From positions 755,275-819,274 of the forward strand of contig ML241294.1 in assembly GCA_005239175.1 (NCBI GenBank): 64,000 bases of DNA. Reading direction: 5' to 3'. The stretch comes from a halophilic archaeon SHRA6. Lineage in GTDB: Archaea > Halobacteriota > Halobacteria > Halobacteriales > Haloferacaceae. Every line of letters starts with the position of its first letter. The stretch's first letter is position 1. The translations under genes were made by a program, and so were the position numbers. The notes beneath the pieces were generated by a model, which searched no databases, was not told where the DNA came from, and worked only from the letters and a program-made list of their open reading frames with translations. Shown here in pieces: positions 25,347-32,861 of this stretch.

Positions 25347-25924
25347 CAGTCTTCACCCGCCGGTGCGTCCTGTGCGCGGCGACGCCTGTCGCGTTCGAGC
25401 CACGCGTGCTTGCCCAACCCCGGTTGTTTCGCCGTCAGGCCGATCTTCGAGTCCCGAGGGTTCCGCTCGTCGATGCTCTTCGTGACGATTCGGACCCGAA
25501 CGGGATCTTCGACCCCGAGCGTCTCGTTCGATTCTGTCGACGCGAGCTGTTGATTCTCGCCGTCGAACGCGAGGTACTGGTCGGAGATCTGCGAGACGTG
25601 CAACAGCCCGTCGATCGGGCCGATCCCGACGAACGCGCCGAACTCGACAACCTCGACGACGGTCCCGTCGGCGACCTCCTGCATGTCGGGGTCGAACGTG
25701 ATCGCGTCGAACTCCGCTTCGTAGTAGACGCCGGGTCGGTTCGGCAGCACCGCTCCCTCGCCGATGTCGTGAACCTCAGTGACGCTCACGACGCTGCCGA
25801 CGTCTTCGTCCATTCGTCCTTCGAGTTTGTCCTGAAGCAGGGCTTTCACCCGCTCCGGGGTTACATCCGCCAAGTGTTTCGGCGGCACCTCGACCGTATC
25901 CTTGAGTCGTACCCGTTTGTACAT
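25346..25924 (-). CDS. rpoE1: DNA-directed RNA polymerase subunit E' (Rpo7/RpoE1)
   Basis: A 192-residue Rpo7 homologue. The N-terminal tip domain (MYKRVRLKDTVEVPPKHLADVTPERVKALLQDKLEGRMDEDVG) is followed by an S1/OB RNA-binding domain (GTVVEVVEFGAFVGIGPIDGLLHVSQISDQYL). With Rpo4 it forms the stalk that contacts emerging RNA. The C-terminus carries a basic segment ERDRRRRAQDAPAGED. It is in the operon between a PIN protein and spt4. Confidence 0.96.
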   Translation of the reverse strand: MYKRVRLKDTVEVPPKHLADVTPERVKALLQDKLEGRMDEDVGSVVSVTEVHDIGEGAVLPNRPGVYYEAEFDAITFDPDMQEVADGTVVEVVEFGAFVGIGPIDGLLHVSQISDQYLAFDGENQQLASTESNETLGVEDPVRVRIVTKSIDERNPRDSKIGLTAKQPGLGKHAWLERDRRRRAQDAPAGED

Positions 25925-25925
25925 G

Positions 25926-26312
25926 TTATGGCTCTGTTATTCTCAGTGTGTGCTCACCCCTTAAACCGATTACGCGAACGCCGCGTTCGAGCAATCGATC
26001 GCGCAGCGGGGCGTCGTTCGTCACGACGTAGTCGATATCACCGTTCGAAGCGAGTTCGACGATCGCGTCGTCTGCGTACGACGCGTCGGTCCGAACCGTC
26101 CGACACCGCGTTGCCAGGTCGCAGCCGACCGCCGCGGCGGTCGCTTCCGCACCAGCGCCCACAGAGAGCGATCGCAACTCCTCGAGGACCGCCTCGGGGA
26201 TCACGAGCTCGATCGAGCCGAGCCCGAACAGCCGATCGAGCTCGTCGAACACCCGAACGTCGAGTTCGACCGGCATCATGAGCGCGTTCGTATCCAGTGC
26301 GACCGTCGGCAT
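25926..26312 (-). CDS. PIN-domain protein of Fcf1/Utp24 type
   Basis: A 128-residue PIN domain: MPTVALDTNALMMPVELDVRVFDEL (Asp7), ELVIPEAVLEELRSL (conserved Glu), YADDAIVELASNGDIDYVVTNDAPLRDRLLERGV (acidic cluster and TND). It resembles archaeal homologues of eukaryotic Fcf1/Utp24, the rRNA-processing endonuclease, and it occupies its usual slot between aIF2-gamma and rpoE1. Ribosome-biogenesis nuclease activity is likely but inferred. Confidence 0.9.
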   Translation of the reverse strand: MPTVALDTNALMMPVELDVRVFDELDRLFGLGSIELVIPEAVLEELRSLSVGAGAEATAAAVGCDLATRCRTVRTDASYADDAIVELASNGDIDYVVTNDAPLRDRLLERGVRVIGLRGEHTLRITEP

Positions 26313-26318
26313 ACCCGG

Positions 26319-27551
26319 TCAGTCTCGCAGTGTTCCGACGCCGATCAGCCGCCAGCGTGCGCCCACACGGCGGTTGATCGCGATCTTCGCCCCATCGGCC
26401 GCACAGACTGGCCGCTTGAGTTTGACCTCGCACTCGCCGCTGCGAGCGCTTGTGACCGCCCCGACGGTGGTCGCAGTCCCAACGGTGAGCATCAGCGGCT
26501 CACCGGTCGAGATCTCGTCGACTTCGCCGTCTTCGCCGACGACGCGATCGAGCAGTTCGACCTCCATTTCGAAGGCTTCTCGCGTTGGCGGCAGCGTTCC
26601 GGGCGTACCGGCGACCTGTCCAGCCAGCGCATCGCCCTTCGTGAGGCTCGGATCAAGGCCGGTGCCGACGCCGATCAGCCCGCCTGGCGTGACCGTTTCG
26701 GCGCTTTTGCCGCCGGCCTGCAGCGATCGGACGGTCGTTTCGAGCGCGGTCCACTCGGTTTTGCCTCCCTCTTCGACCTGTCGGCCCGGTCGAAGCTGGA
26801 TTTCGTCGCCGACAGACAGCTCACCGTCGACGAGGCTCCCCCCGACGACACCGCCAGAGAGGTTCTCCCAGGTCGTTCCCGGGCGGTTGATGTCGAAACT
26901 GCGGGCGACGAACATCCGTGGATCGTCCGCACTGTCGCGGTCTGGCGTGGGGATCGTCTCCTCGATCGCGCCGATGAGCAGGTCCATGTTGACGTTTTGG
27001 CCCGCGCTCACGGGGACGATCGGGGCGTCCTCCGCAACCGTTCCGGCGACAAACTCCTGGATCTGCTCGTAGTGGTTGATCGCTCGCTCGCGATCGACGA
27101 GGTCGACCTTGTTCTGGGCGATAACGATGTTGTCGATCCCGATGATGTCGAGCGCCATGAGGTGTTCTTCGGTTTGTGCCTGCGGCACATCCTCGGTCGC
27201 ACTCACGACGAGCACCGCGCCGTCCATGAGCGCGGCACCCGACAGCATCGTCGCCATCAGCGTCTCGTGTCCGGGGGCGTCGACGAACGACACCGTCCGC
27301 AACACTTCGCTTTCTTCGCCGTTCGGACATGTCTTCTCGACAGTGTAACACTCGGGTTCGTCCACGCCGGGACACTTGCGGAATGTCGCGTCCGCGTAGC
27401 CCAGTCGGATCGAAATCCCGCGCTTCATCTCCTCTGAGTGCTTGTCGGTCCACGACCCACTCAATGCTTGGACGAGCGTCGTTTTTCCGTGGTCGACGTG
27501 GCCGACGAGTCCGATGTTCACCTCCGGTTGTGTGTGTTCTTGTGTCACCAT
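26319..27551 (-). CDS. eif2g: Translation initiation factor aIF2 subunit gamma
   Basis: A 410-residue translational GTPase that delivers initiator tRNA. Motifs: [13 protein letters not shown] (G1, about residues 14-26), zinc-binding knuckle [25 protein letters not shown] (G3), QNKVD (G4) and SAG (G5), then domains II and III ending [14 protein letters not shown]. It heads the minus-strand cluster PIN, rpoE1, spt4 and dephospho-CoA kinase, with 6 bases to the next gene. Confidence 0.97.
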   Translation of the reverse strand: MVTQEHTQPEVNIGLVGHVDHGKTTLVQALSGSWTDKHSEEMKRGISIRLGYADATFRKCPGVDEPECYTVEKTCPNGEESEVLRTVSFVDAPGHETLMATMLSGAALMDGAVLVVSATEDVPQAQTEEHLMALDIIGIDNIVIAQNKVDLVDRERAINHYEQIQEFVAGTVAEDAPIVPVSAGQNVNMDLLIGAIEETIPTPDRDSADDPRMFVARSFDINRPGTTWENLSGGVVGGSLVDGELSVGDEIQLRPGRQVEEGGKTEWTALETTVRSLQAGGKSAETVTPGGLIGVGTGLDPSLTKGDALAGQVAGTPGTLPPTREAFEMEVELLDRVVGEDGEVDEISTGEPLMLTVGTATTVGAVTSARSGECEVKLKRPVCAADGAKIAINRRVGARWRLIGVGTLRD

Positions 27552-27620
27552 TGACCTCCTAAGAGCAATCGTGTGGTGGATTTGCCCTGAGCGACTGATA
27601 AAGTTGCTGTTCTGTCGACG

Positions 27621-27690
27621 AACGTGGTGGACAGTCTCACGCTGTGCGTCCGAAAAACGTGATAGACAGTCTCACGCGGTGCGCGCTGTG
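27621..27690. repeat. 35-bp direct repeat, two copies
   Basis: AACGTGGTGGACAGTCTCAC at 27621 recurs as AACGTGATAGACAGTCTCAC at 27656, followed in both by GC(T/G)GTGCG. About 25 of the first 28 bases are identical. It lies 35 bases beyond the 3' end of the small membrane protein gene at 27725. Confidence 0.75.
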
Positions 27691-27724
27691 ATCGATCGGT
27701 TGGCGTTCGGCCTCGTTGCTGTGT

Positions 27725-28060
27725 TCAGCCGATCGCCGCGACAATCGTCACGAGATTCCACCCTGTCACGGCGATTCCGACAACTGACAGCGCAAGCGGC
27801 ACCGCCGATCGAGGTGGCGACCAAAGTACCCACCAGATCGCTGCAAACCCACACAGTGAGCCGACCTTCGCGGCGAGGAGTCCGACGAGCCCGTAGGTGT
27901 CGACAAGCGGCGCGACGATCGGACCGGTCTCGGCGACACCAACGACCGAGAGTCCCCAGATCGTCGTTGTCGTATCTCCGACCCCGTACGTGAGCACGGC
28001 GATGAGCCAGAGCGTCCGCTCGCGATCGACGAGCCAATCAACCACAGACGATGAGGACAC
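27725..28060 (-). CDS. Small membrane protein, paralogue of the one at 41891
   Basis: A 111-residue protein with about four hydrophobic segments: LWLIAVLTYGVGDTTTTIWGLSVVGVAETGPIVAPLVDTYGLVGLLAAKVGSLCGFAAIWWVL... The core TYGVGDxxTT, an N/G-P pair, and DTYGLVGLLAAKVG match the protein at 41891-42253 (ATYGVGDIVTTV...DSYGLSGLAAVKLSG). They belong to a haloarchaeal family I recall as DUF5658-like. Function unknown. The promoter has a strong TATA box at 28083-28092, giving a leaderless mRNA. Confidence 0.82.
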   Translation of the reverse strand: MSSSSVVDWLVDRERTLWLIAVLTYGVGDTTTTIWGLSVVGVAETGPIVAPLVDTYGLVGLLAAKVGSLCGFAAIWWVLWSPPRSAVPLALSVVGIAVTGWNLVTIVAAIG

Positions 28061-28082
28061 ACCCCGTGGTACCGTCCGGAAG

Positions 28083-28092
28083 AATATATAAC
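28083..28092 (-). promoter_or_regulatory. TATA box for small membrane protein
   Basis: On the minus strand TTATATATTC is 23-32 bases before the ATG ending at 28060. Confidence 0.6.
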
Positions 28093-28140
28093 CTTACTTG
28101 ACAGCGAACCGACAATCCGCGGCGGCGGTCCGCAATCGAC

Positions 28141-28287
28141 TCACACAGGGCCGAGAAGCGCGACCGTCATAAGCGCAAGCGCGCCGGTTGCGAGAAACAC
28201 GAGCAGAAAATCGACCCGCGGAGAGACGATCGACCGGTGTACGGCAGTGTCACCGTCGCGATCCTGCTCTGTTGAGTTCACCGTCAT
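28141..28287 (-). CDS. Small single-span membrane protein (48 residues)
   Basis: A short open frame, ATG at 28285-28287 to TGA at 28141-28143. It encodes a hydrophilic N-terminus MTVNSTEQDRDGDTAVHRS, then SPRVDFLLVFLATGALALMTVALLGPV, one clear membrane helix at the C-terminus. Codon use is like neighbouring genes, and a TATA-like GATAT lies about 24-30 bases upstream. This is a typical haloarchaeal tiny membrane protein. No family recognised. Confidence 0.6.
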   Translation of the reverse strand: MTVNSTEQDRDGDTAVHRSIVSPRVDFLLVFLATGALALMTVALLGPV

Positions 28288-28359
28288 ACTGGGTACAATG
28301 TAGACACGACATATCAAGCTTCACTCGAAATTATCAGAAATGATTTCACGCGGGTGCGC

Positions 28360-28776
28360 TCAGAGGTGGTCTCGGTACACCCGACCGAACGCCTGCCGTC
28401 GGAGCGTGCCTGCGGCGGCGACAGGCTCGTGTTGAAACGTCGCGGCGAGGACCGTCTCCGCGAACGGGATCGGATGCCAGACGACGTTGTCGACGTTCTC
28501 GCCGCCGATCACCTCCCGGTCGTAGTCGGGGTGTTCGCCACACCACGCCTCAAACTCCTCTTGGGAGCCACTGTGCACTTCGAGCAGTGACGCGAACAGC
28601 GCGTCCCGGGCGGTTTCGACTACGTCGCTCGTGACCCGATCGCGGTACTCCTCGCTGTCGAAGTCCATCGCGCTCGCGGTCTCTCGGACGACGACCTGCG
28701 CGGCCGGGCCGACCGCCTCGTAGGTATCCCTCGCGGCTTCGATCGTCTCGGGCGAAAAGACACCATCTGTGTCCAT
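28360..28776 (-). CDS. Conserved haloarchaeal protein of unknown function
   Basis: A 138-residue acidic protein (MDTDGVFSPETIEAARDTYEAVGPAAQVVVRETASAMDFDSEEYRDRVTSDVVETARDALFASLLEVHSGSQEEFEAWCGEHPDYDREVIGGENVDNVVWHPIPFAETVLAATF...). I associate it with a haloarchaea-only family (possibly DUF5809). It is 24 bases downstream of the zinc-knuckle gene at 28801, and these two are usually partners. No catalytic motif. Probably cytosolic. Confidence 0.8.
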   Translation of the reverse strand: MDTDGVFSPETIEAARDTYEAVGPAAQVVVRETASAMDFDSEEYRDRVTSDVVETARDALFASLLEVHSGSQEEFEAWCGEHPDYDREVIGGENVDNVVWHPIPFAETVLAATFQHEPVAAAGTLRRQAFGRVYRDHL

Positions 28777-28800
28777 ACGAAAGGTATCTGTCCGATCGAG

Positions 28801-28985
28801 TTACTCCGTTTCGGTTTCGTTGCTCGTTTCCGCTTCTCCTGTTTCGGTTTTATCTCCCGGTTCCGCTTCTCCCGTTTCTGTTTCGCCGCTCGTTTCCGCT
28901 TCTCCCGCTTCCGCCTCGCCGCTCGTTTCCGCTTCGCCGCTCGTTTCGGTTTCGTCGCTCGTTTCCGCTTCTCCAGCCGACGTGC
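28801..28985 (-). repeat. Coding repeat for acidic Glu/Thr/Gly tail
   Basis: The 3' end of the gene consists of imperfect 15- to 18-base units of the type GGAGAAGCGGAAACGAGC (minus strand). The units are in phase with the reading frame and encode S/T-G-E-A-E-T blocks. Confidence 0.75.
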
Positions 28986-29433
28986 CGTCCGATCCCGACT
29001 CGCGATCGGCGCCGCCCAACAGTTGGGCGGTGAGTTCCTCGGCCTCCCGAATAATTGCCGCCGTCTCCTCGTCAAGCGCCGACTCCGCATCTACCCGACG
29101 GTTGCCTCCCATACCGCCAGGGACCGTTTGTTCGGCGTACTCGTCGGCAAACAGCGCGCCCCCACGCTCGCTTGCGGGGTCGTCATGGTCGTGGCCGTGG
29201 CCGTCGCCGTCATGGACCGTATCTTCGAATACCTCGTCGAACTCAGTCTCTGTCGCGTGTTCGGTGACCCGATCGGCCAGCCCCCCACGGGACTCCTCGT
29301 CCCAGCCGGGGGCGTGTTCGTCCAGCCACGCCTCGTGTTCGTCGCCGTGGACCAGCGCAGTGAGCGCGAGGTGGTCCGCAAGGTGGACGCCGTCGCGCTG
29401 GGGAACGTCACAGACCGGACACGCGTATCCCAT
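28801..29433 (-). CDS. Zinc-knuckle haloarchaeal protein with Glu/Thr repeat tail
   Basis: A 210-residue protein starting MGYACPVCDVPQRDGVHLADHLALTALVHGDEHEAWLDEHAPGW. The CPVC plus the two His form a C2H2-like zinc site. The middle holds an H/D-rich stretch (HDGDGHGHDHDD, about residues 91-102), a possible metal-binding segment. The last 60 or so residues are a low-complexity repeat (GEAETSGEAEAGEAETSGETETGEAE...). I start it at 29433 rather than 29490 because the CPVC N-terminus is the family start (DUF5810-like, from memory). It probably forms an operon with the gene at 28360. Confidence 0.78.
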   Translation of the reverse strand: MGYACPVCDVPQRDGVHLADHLALTALVHGDEHEAWLDEHAPGWDEESRGGLADRVTEHATETEFDEVFEDTVHDGDGHGHDHDDPASERGGALFADEYAEQTVPGGMGGNRRVDAESALDEETAAIIREAEELTAQLLGGADRESGSDGTSAGEAETSDETETSGEAETSGEAEAGEAETSGETETGEAEPGDKTETGEAETSNETETE

Positions 29434-29471
29434 ACCCGTCTGTCGGCCTTCGCAGACAAAAAGCGGTCGGC

Positions 29472-29999
29472 CTAGGCCGATCGGGCCCACTGGTCCATCT
29501 CGACGGTGAGGATCAACGCCGCCTCGCCGTCCTGATAGTACCGCGGCACGCGCCGGATCTGTGAGAACCCCTCTGAGTAGTACAGCGACTTCGCGGCTTC
29601 GTTGTTTGCTCTGACCTCGAGTTTCGTGATCGCCGCGCCGTCAACGTACATCCCCACCAGAGCGCGCTGGAGAAGTTGTCGGCCAATGCCGTACCCTTGC
29701 GCATCCGGATGGACCGCGAGGTCTTTGACGTGGCCGATGTCGCGGCCGTGATTCGGCGTGACGTCCGAGACGACGAACCCGAGCACGCCGCCGTTTCGCG
29801 TCGCGACGAGGAATCCCTGCTCACCGAGAAATCGTTCGAACGCCGCGTAGGGCCACGGCTGCTCGAAAGCCGCCTGTTCGATCCGGTGGATCGCCAGAAG
29901 ATCGGCCCGTTCGGCTGGCCGAATCGTGACGCTCGGGTTGTTCGGGTCGTCCGAGAGAGATGCCACACCCGGTGTAGACTGTCGACCAATAAAAGCCAT
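29472..29999 (-). CDS. rimI: Ribosomal-protein-alanine N-acetyltransferase (RimI-like GNAT)
   Basis: A 175-residue GNAT. Start MAFIGRQSTPGVASLSDDPNNPSVTIRPAERADL; acetyl-CoA motif VKDLAVHPDAQGYGIGRQLLQRAL; then AAITKLEVRANNEAAKSLYYSEGFSQIRRVPRYYQDGEAALIL, where the last block is the hallmark of RimI-type N-terminal acetyltransferases. The archaeal enzyme acetylates protein N-termini broadly. The open frame extends 42 codons upstream of 29999 through a promoter-like region, so I reject the longer start. Confidence 0.88.
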   Translation of the reverse strand: MAFIGRQSTPGVASLSDDPNNPSVTIRPAERADLLAIHRIEQAAFEQPWPYAAFERFLGEQGFLVATRNGGVLGFVVSDVTPNHGRDIGHVKDLAVHPDAQGYGIGRQLLQRALVGMYVDGAAITKLEVRANNEAAKSLYYSEGFSQIRRVPRYYQDGEAALILTVEMDQWARSA

Positions 30000-30033
30000 C
30001 GGGAGAGACACTGCTCGATCGGGCTGCGCCAGA

Positions 30034-30046
30034 GAGTATATAAACA
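30034..30046. promoter_or_regulatory. Near-palindromic TATA element between rimI and doxX
   Basis: GTATATAAAC at 30036-30045 reads as a TATA box on both strands. It is about 37-46 bases before the rimI ATG and about 110 before the DoxX ATG, so a doxX transcript from it would have a leader of around 85 bases. Confidence 0.45.
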
Positions 30047-30152
30047 CCCCAGATATAGGGGAGTAAATTGGCCTGGCACCCACCTGCTGAGAATTGCCTC
30101 TCGGGTATATCCCCCCAGCCAGCAACAGTCTATTTGTACGAGGAAAACTCCA

Positions 30153-30710
30153 ATGTCAACTCAAACTCGAAATCAACTCGAAAGCCGCTTCGGTGGAATC
30201 ACGCTCGAAGGAACGCCCCACGCCCTGTCAGCGTGGTTTGTTGTCGCGCTGCGGTTCGTCATCGGTGGCATGATCCTCTTTGCGGGGATCGGAAAGGTCT
30301 CTGAGTGGCCCTTCGACGCCAGCGGCTACCTTGTCCACGGTGTCGACGCTGCGAGTCCGGTCAGCGGCCTGTACGCTGCGATGGCGGCAAGCCCAGCGCT
30401 GATGGAGATTGTTAACGTCATCATTCCGGTCACGCAGGTGTTGATCGGTGTCGCGCTGATCTTTGGCGGCTTCGTCCGCCTGGCCGCACTCGGCGGGGCA
30501 ATGCAGATGTTCGCGTTCTACCTCGGTGGCTGGAGCGGCGAATGGCTCGCACTGTTCGACTCGACGCTCATCTACGCGATCGTCTTCCTGGCAGTCGCGG
30601 CGTTCGGCGCGGGTCGAATCCTCGGCGCGGACAAATACATCGAACAGCTCAATGTCGGCGGCCAACCGCTGATCGAACGCTTCCCGAAGATGCAGTACCT
30701 CCTCGGGTAG
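30153..30710 (+). CDS. DoxX-family membrane protein
   Basis: A 185-residue DoxX/DoxD-like protein with four membrane helices: FVVALRFVIGGMILFAGIGKVSEWPFDASGYLV, a central LMEIVNVIIPVTQVLIGVALIFGGFVRLAALGGAMQMFAFYLGG, and a C-terminal LIYAIVFLAVAAFGAGRILGADKYIE. Family members are quinone- or thiosulfate-linked redox proteins, or unknown. The start MSTQTRNQLESRFGGIT at 30153 was chosen over the much longer open frame because upstream sequence overlaps rimI. Confidence 0.85.
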   Translation: MSTQTRNQLESRFGGITLEGTPHALSAWFVVALRFVIGGMILFAGIGKVSEWPFDASGYLVHGVDAASPVSGLYAAMAASPALMEIVNVIIPVTQVLIGVALIFGGFVRLAALGGAMQMFAFYLGGWSGEWLALFDSTLIYAIVFLAVAAFGAGRILGADKYIEQLNVGGQPLIERFPKMQYLLG

Positions 30711-30750
30711 TTGCAGTCGATCGCCTGTTTGTACAACGGCGATCGATCCG

Positions 30751-30806
30751 TTTTTGACGTTTTCACTTTTTCAATTCTTCACTTCTTCACGTTTTCACTT
30801 TTCGAC
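30751..30806 (+). terminator. T-rich terminator region with GTTTTCACTTTT direct repeats
   Basis: Several T-runs occur within 56 bases after doxX, with CGTTTTCACTTTT present twice and CTTCAC-type units between them. T-rich tracts without hairpins are typical archaeal terminators. Confidence 0.6.
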
Positions 30807-30937
30807 GACATAGAAACCCGCTGTAGAGACATCGTCGTGACTCCGAACTCCGTGATTGCCCCAGAGCCGTCTGTCATCGGTGCAGTTGGCCGACCCAGAT
30901 GAGTTCGATCGGCATCTTCGCTCTATAGGTTGTTGAG

Positions 30938-31624
30938 CTACGAGAGACTCGAGTCAGAGACAGTTGGCGTCAACGATTTCAGCTTGAAATCTGATTTGCT
31001 ACAGTATTGTTCAGCAATAGATGCCAGTGCAGCAGTTCGGAGTATGTCGGCAATATTGTGCTGGAGGAGCTTCTCGAAGTCGCCAGCGTCGAATGCGTCA
31101 ACGGCCTGTTTGCTGTCTGCGAACGGATCAAGTGCTGTTAGTCCATCGCCGACGATCGTTTCGTACACCTGGGTGAGGTCAGCAGCTGATTCGTCACCGA
31201 CCTGCGTGTTGAAGCGGTGTTGAAAGATCGGCATGAGGTCCGCGTACGGAACATCAACGAATGGCCACTGAACGCCTTGTAGTGTATATCGGGTGCGAAG
31301 AAACGGCAGATCGAAGCCGCTTCGGAATCGTTCGCCGTTGTACGCAACGAGGAGATACTCCTTCGGAGTCAGGGATACAGCGGTGAACTCGGTGAAGGCT
31401 TCGAGAAGTCCTCGTTCTGTCTGGTGACAGCTCAACTTAACGGTCGTGTCGAACCGCTCCGCTAGCGCCGACACCACTGTCGGCTGTGCAACCGCTCGCT
31501 GATCGGTATTGAGCAGGACACGACAGCCAAGCGGGAGTACGATCCCGATCACGGTGACGACCGCATCGATCTCGAATCCCGAGGTTTCAATGTCGAATGC
31601 GACTGGTGTGAGTTTTTGTCCCAT
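30938..31624 (-). CDS. Stand-alone DEDDh 3'-5' exonuclease (PolB/DnaQ-type)
   Basis: A 228-residue RNase H-fold exonuclease. Exo I: VAFDIETSGFE (DxE at residues 11 and 13). Exo II: AYNGERFRSGFDLPFLRTRYTL (NxxxxxxxFD), as in B-family polymerase proofreading domains. Exo III: LLQHNIADILRTAAL (HxxxD, so DEDDh). The start MGQKLTPVAFDIETSGF at 31624 was chosen over the frame start at 31648. It diverges from orc1/cdc6. CGATCG is nearly absent and the codons look less GC-rich than in core neighbours. With the exonuclease-less PolB2 nearby it could supply proofreading or end-trimming in trans. That is inference. Confidence 0.82.
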   Translation of the reverse strand: MGQKLTPVAFDIETSGFEIDAVVTVIGIVLPLGCRVLLNTDQRAVAQPTVVSALAERFDTTVKLSCHQTERGLLEAFTEFTAVSLTPKEYLLVAYNGERFRSGFDLPFLRTRYTLQGVQWPFVDVPYADLMPIFQHRFNTQVGDESAADLTQVYETIVGDGLTALDPFADSKQAVDAFDAGDFEKLLQHNIADILRTAALASIAEQYCSKSDFKLKSLTPTVSDSSLS

Positions 31625-31673
31625 CGGTGGTGCTGAGGTATCGCGCACGTTCGTATCAGCGTATGCGTGCGCT

Positions 31674-31687
31674 TTCCGGAATTCCGG
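31674..31687. promoter_or_regulatory. TTCCGGAA palindrome upstream of exonuclease gene (candidate operator)
   Basis: CCGGAATTCCGG at 31676-31687 is a perfect 12-base palindrome and, shifted by two bases, gives TTCCGGAA at 31674-31681. It is 50-57 bases before the exonuclease ATG, just upstream of where the TATA box should be. The same 8-base core is at 33813-33820. Confidence 0.5.
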
Positions 31688-31734
31688 TTCGAAGGCGTAT
31701 CACTGTCAAAAAGCCAAAGAGGCCAAAAAGGCTG

Positions 31735-31770
31735 AAAAGCGGAAAAAGCGGAAAATGCCCACTTCCGCTT
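31735..31770. repeat. AGCGGAAA repeats with inverted copy upstream of orc1/cdc6
   Basis: AAAGCGGAAA occurs twice in tandem (about 31736-31754). AAGCGGAA at 31746-31753 is matched by the inverted TTCCGCTT at 31763-31770 with a 9-base gap. The preceding stretch (31707-31735) is an A/G-rich run. Direct and inverted repeats beside an orc1/cdc6 gene can be origin recognition boxes or an autoregulatory site. I cannot match them to the published haloarchaeal ORB consensus by eye. Confidence 0.5.
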
Positions 31771-31776
31771 ATTACC
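31767..31776 (+). promoter_or_regulatory. TATA-like element for orc1/cdc6
   Basis: GCTTATTACC lies 24-33 bases before the ATG at 31800 and overlaps the inverted TTCCGCTT half-site. Confidence 0.45.
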
Positions 31777-31799
31777 ATGGAGCGTAAACACACCCAGCA

Positions 31800-32804
31800 A
31801 TGATTCGGGATGCGCGTGTCTTGCGGGCAGACTTCGTCCCCAAAGAGATCGTCCACCGTGATCCCGAAGCGACCCAGCTTTCGAACGCGCTGGAACCGAT
31901 CACCCGCGACGAGCCGGCGGAAACAGCGTTCCTCTTTGGTCCATCAGGGACCGGGAAAACCTGCCTGGCAAAGTGTATGCTCGAACGGCTTCGTCGGGAA
32001 GTCATCAACATCGAACACCAGTACGTCAACTGCTGGCAGAACTACACCCGCTTTCGGACCATCTACCGGATCTTAGAGGGGATCGGCCAGACACTCGATG
32101 TCCACCGGCAATCGACCCCGAAAGACGAGCTGCTTGAACGACTCCGACAGTACGACGGCCCGCCGTACGTCGTCATCCTCGATGAGGTCGATCAGCTTGA
32201 GGATATGAATGTCCTCTACGACCTGTACACCCTGTCGAACATCTCGATGGTGCTCATCGCAAATCGTGAAGAAGAGCTGTTCGCCCGGATCGACGAACGA
32301 CTCGCGAGCCGGCTGATGAACAGCACGCGCATCCAGTTCGACAAGTACGGCACCGACGAGCTAGTGGCGATCCTGCAGGCTCGCGTCGATCGCGGCCTCG
32401 CTGCCGATGCGATCGACCACGCACAACTCGAACGAATCGCTGACGCCGCAGCCGGTGACGCCCGCGTGGCGATCGGCATTCTCCGGAACGCCGCCCAGCA
32501 GGCCGAACGAGACAACGCTGATCAGATCACCCACGGGGCGATCACGGACGCGATCCCAGACGCCAGAGCAGAGGTCCAACAGCGGACCGTCGAAACACTA
32601 ACGCCGCATCAACAGCAGCTGTACGAGATCATAACCGAAAACGGCAGTATTCCACCGGGAGCACTGTACGAACGGTACTGCGAGCAGGTCGAGGAGCCGA
32701 AGACAAAGCGCACAATTCGGAATTACCTCTCGAAGCTGTGTCAGTACAACCTCATCGTCGCTGACGGCGAGAACCGCGGGCGCACATATCGGCCGATTTC
32801 GTGA
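31800..32804 (+). CDS. Orc1/Cdc6-family replication initiator protein
   Basis: A 334-residue AAA+ ATPase. Walker A GPSGTGKT at residues 47-54, Walker B VVILDEVDQL at about 124-133, sensor 1 ISMVLIANREEE, arginine-finger region RIDERLASRLMNSTRIQF, sensor 2-type GDARVAIGILRNAAQQAE. A C-terminal winged helix (ETLTPHQQQLYEIITENGSIPPGALYERY...TIRNYLSKLCQYNLIV) binds DNA. It is shorter than typical 400-residue initiators and belongs with the accessory orc paralogues haloarchaea carry in numbers. It sits in a module with an exonuclease and PolB2. The local origin, if any, would be the repeat region upstream. Confidence 0.92.
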   Translation: MIRDARVLRADFVPKEIVHRDPEATQLSNALEPITRDEPAETAFLFGPSGTGKTCLAKCMLERLRREVINIEHQYVNCWQNYTRFRTIYRILEGIGQTLDVHRQSTPKDELLERLRQYDGPPYVVILDEVDQLEDMNVLYDLYTLSNISMVLIANREEELFARIDERLASRLMNSTRIQFDKYGTDELVAILQARVDRGLAADAIDHAQLERIADAAAGDARVAIGILRNAAQQAERDNADQITHGAITDAIPDARAEVQQRTVETLTPHQQQLYEIITENGSIPPGALYERYCEQVEEPKTKRTIRNYLSKLCQYNLIVADGENRGRTYRPIS

Positions 32805-32861
32805 TAGCCAGCGCAGCAACAGTCTACCACCAAAATCCGTAGAGAGCCAAGAGAACCCGCG

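Noticed and set aside
29676-30152. N-terminal extension of the DoxX protein to 344 residues
   Set aside because: The upstream part overlaps rimI on the other strand and is Arg-rich; the DoxX fold starts shortly after the ATG at 30153.
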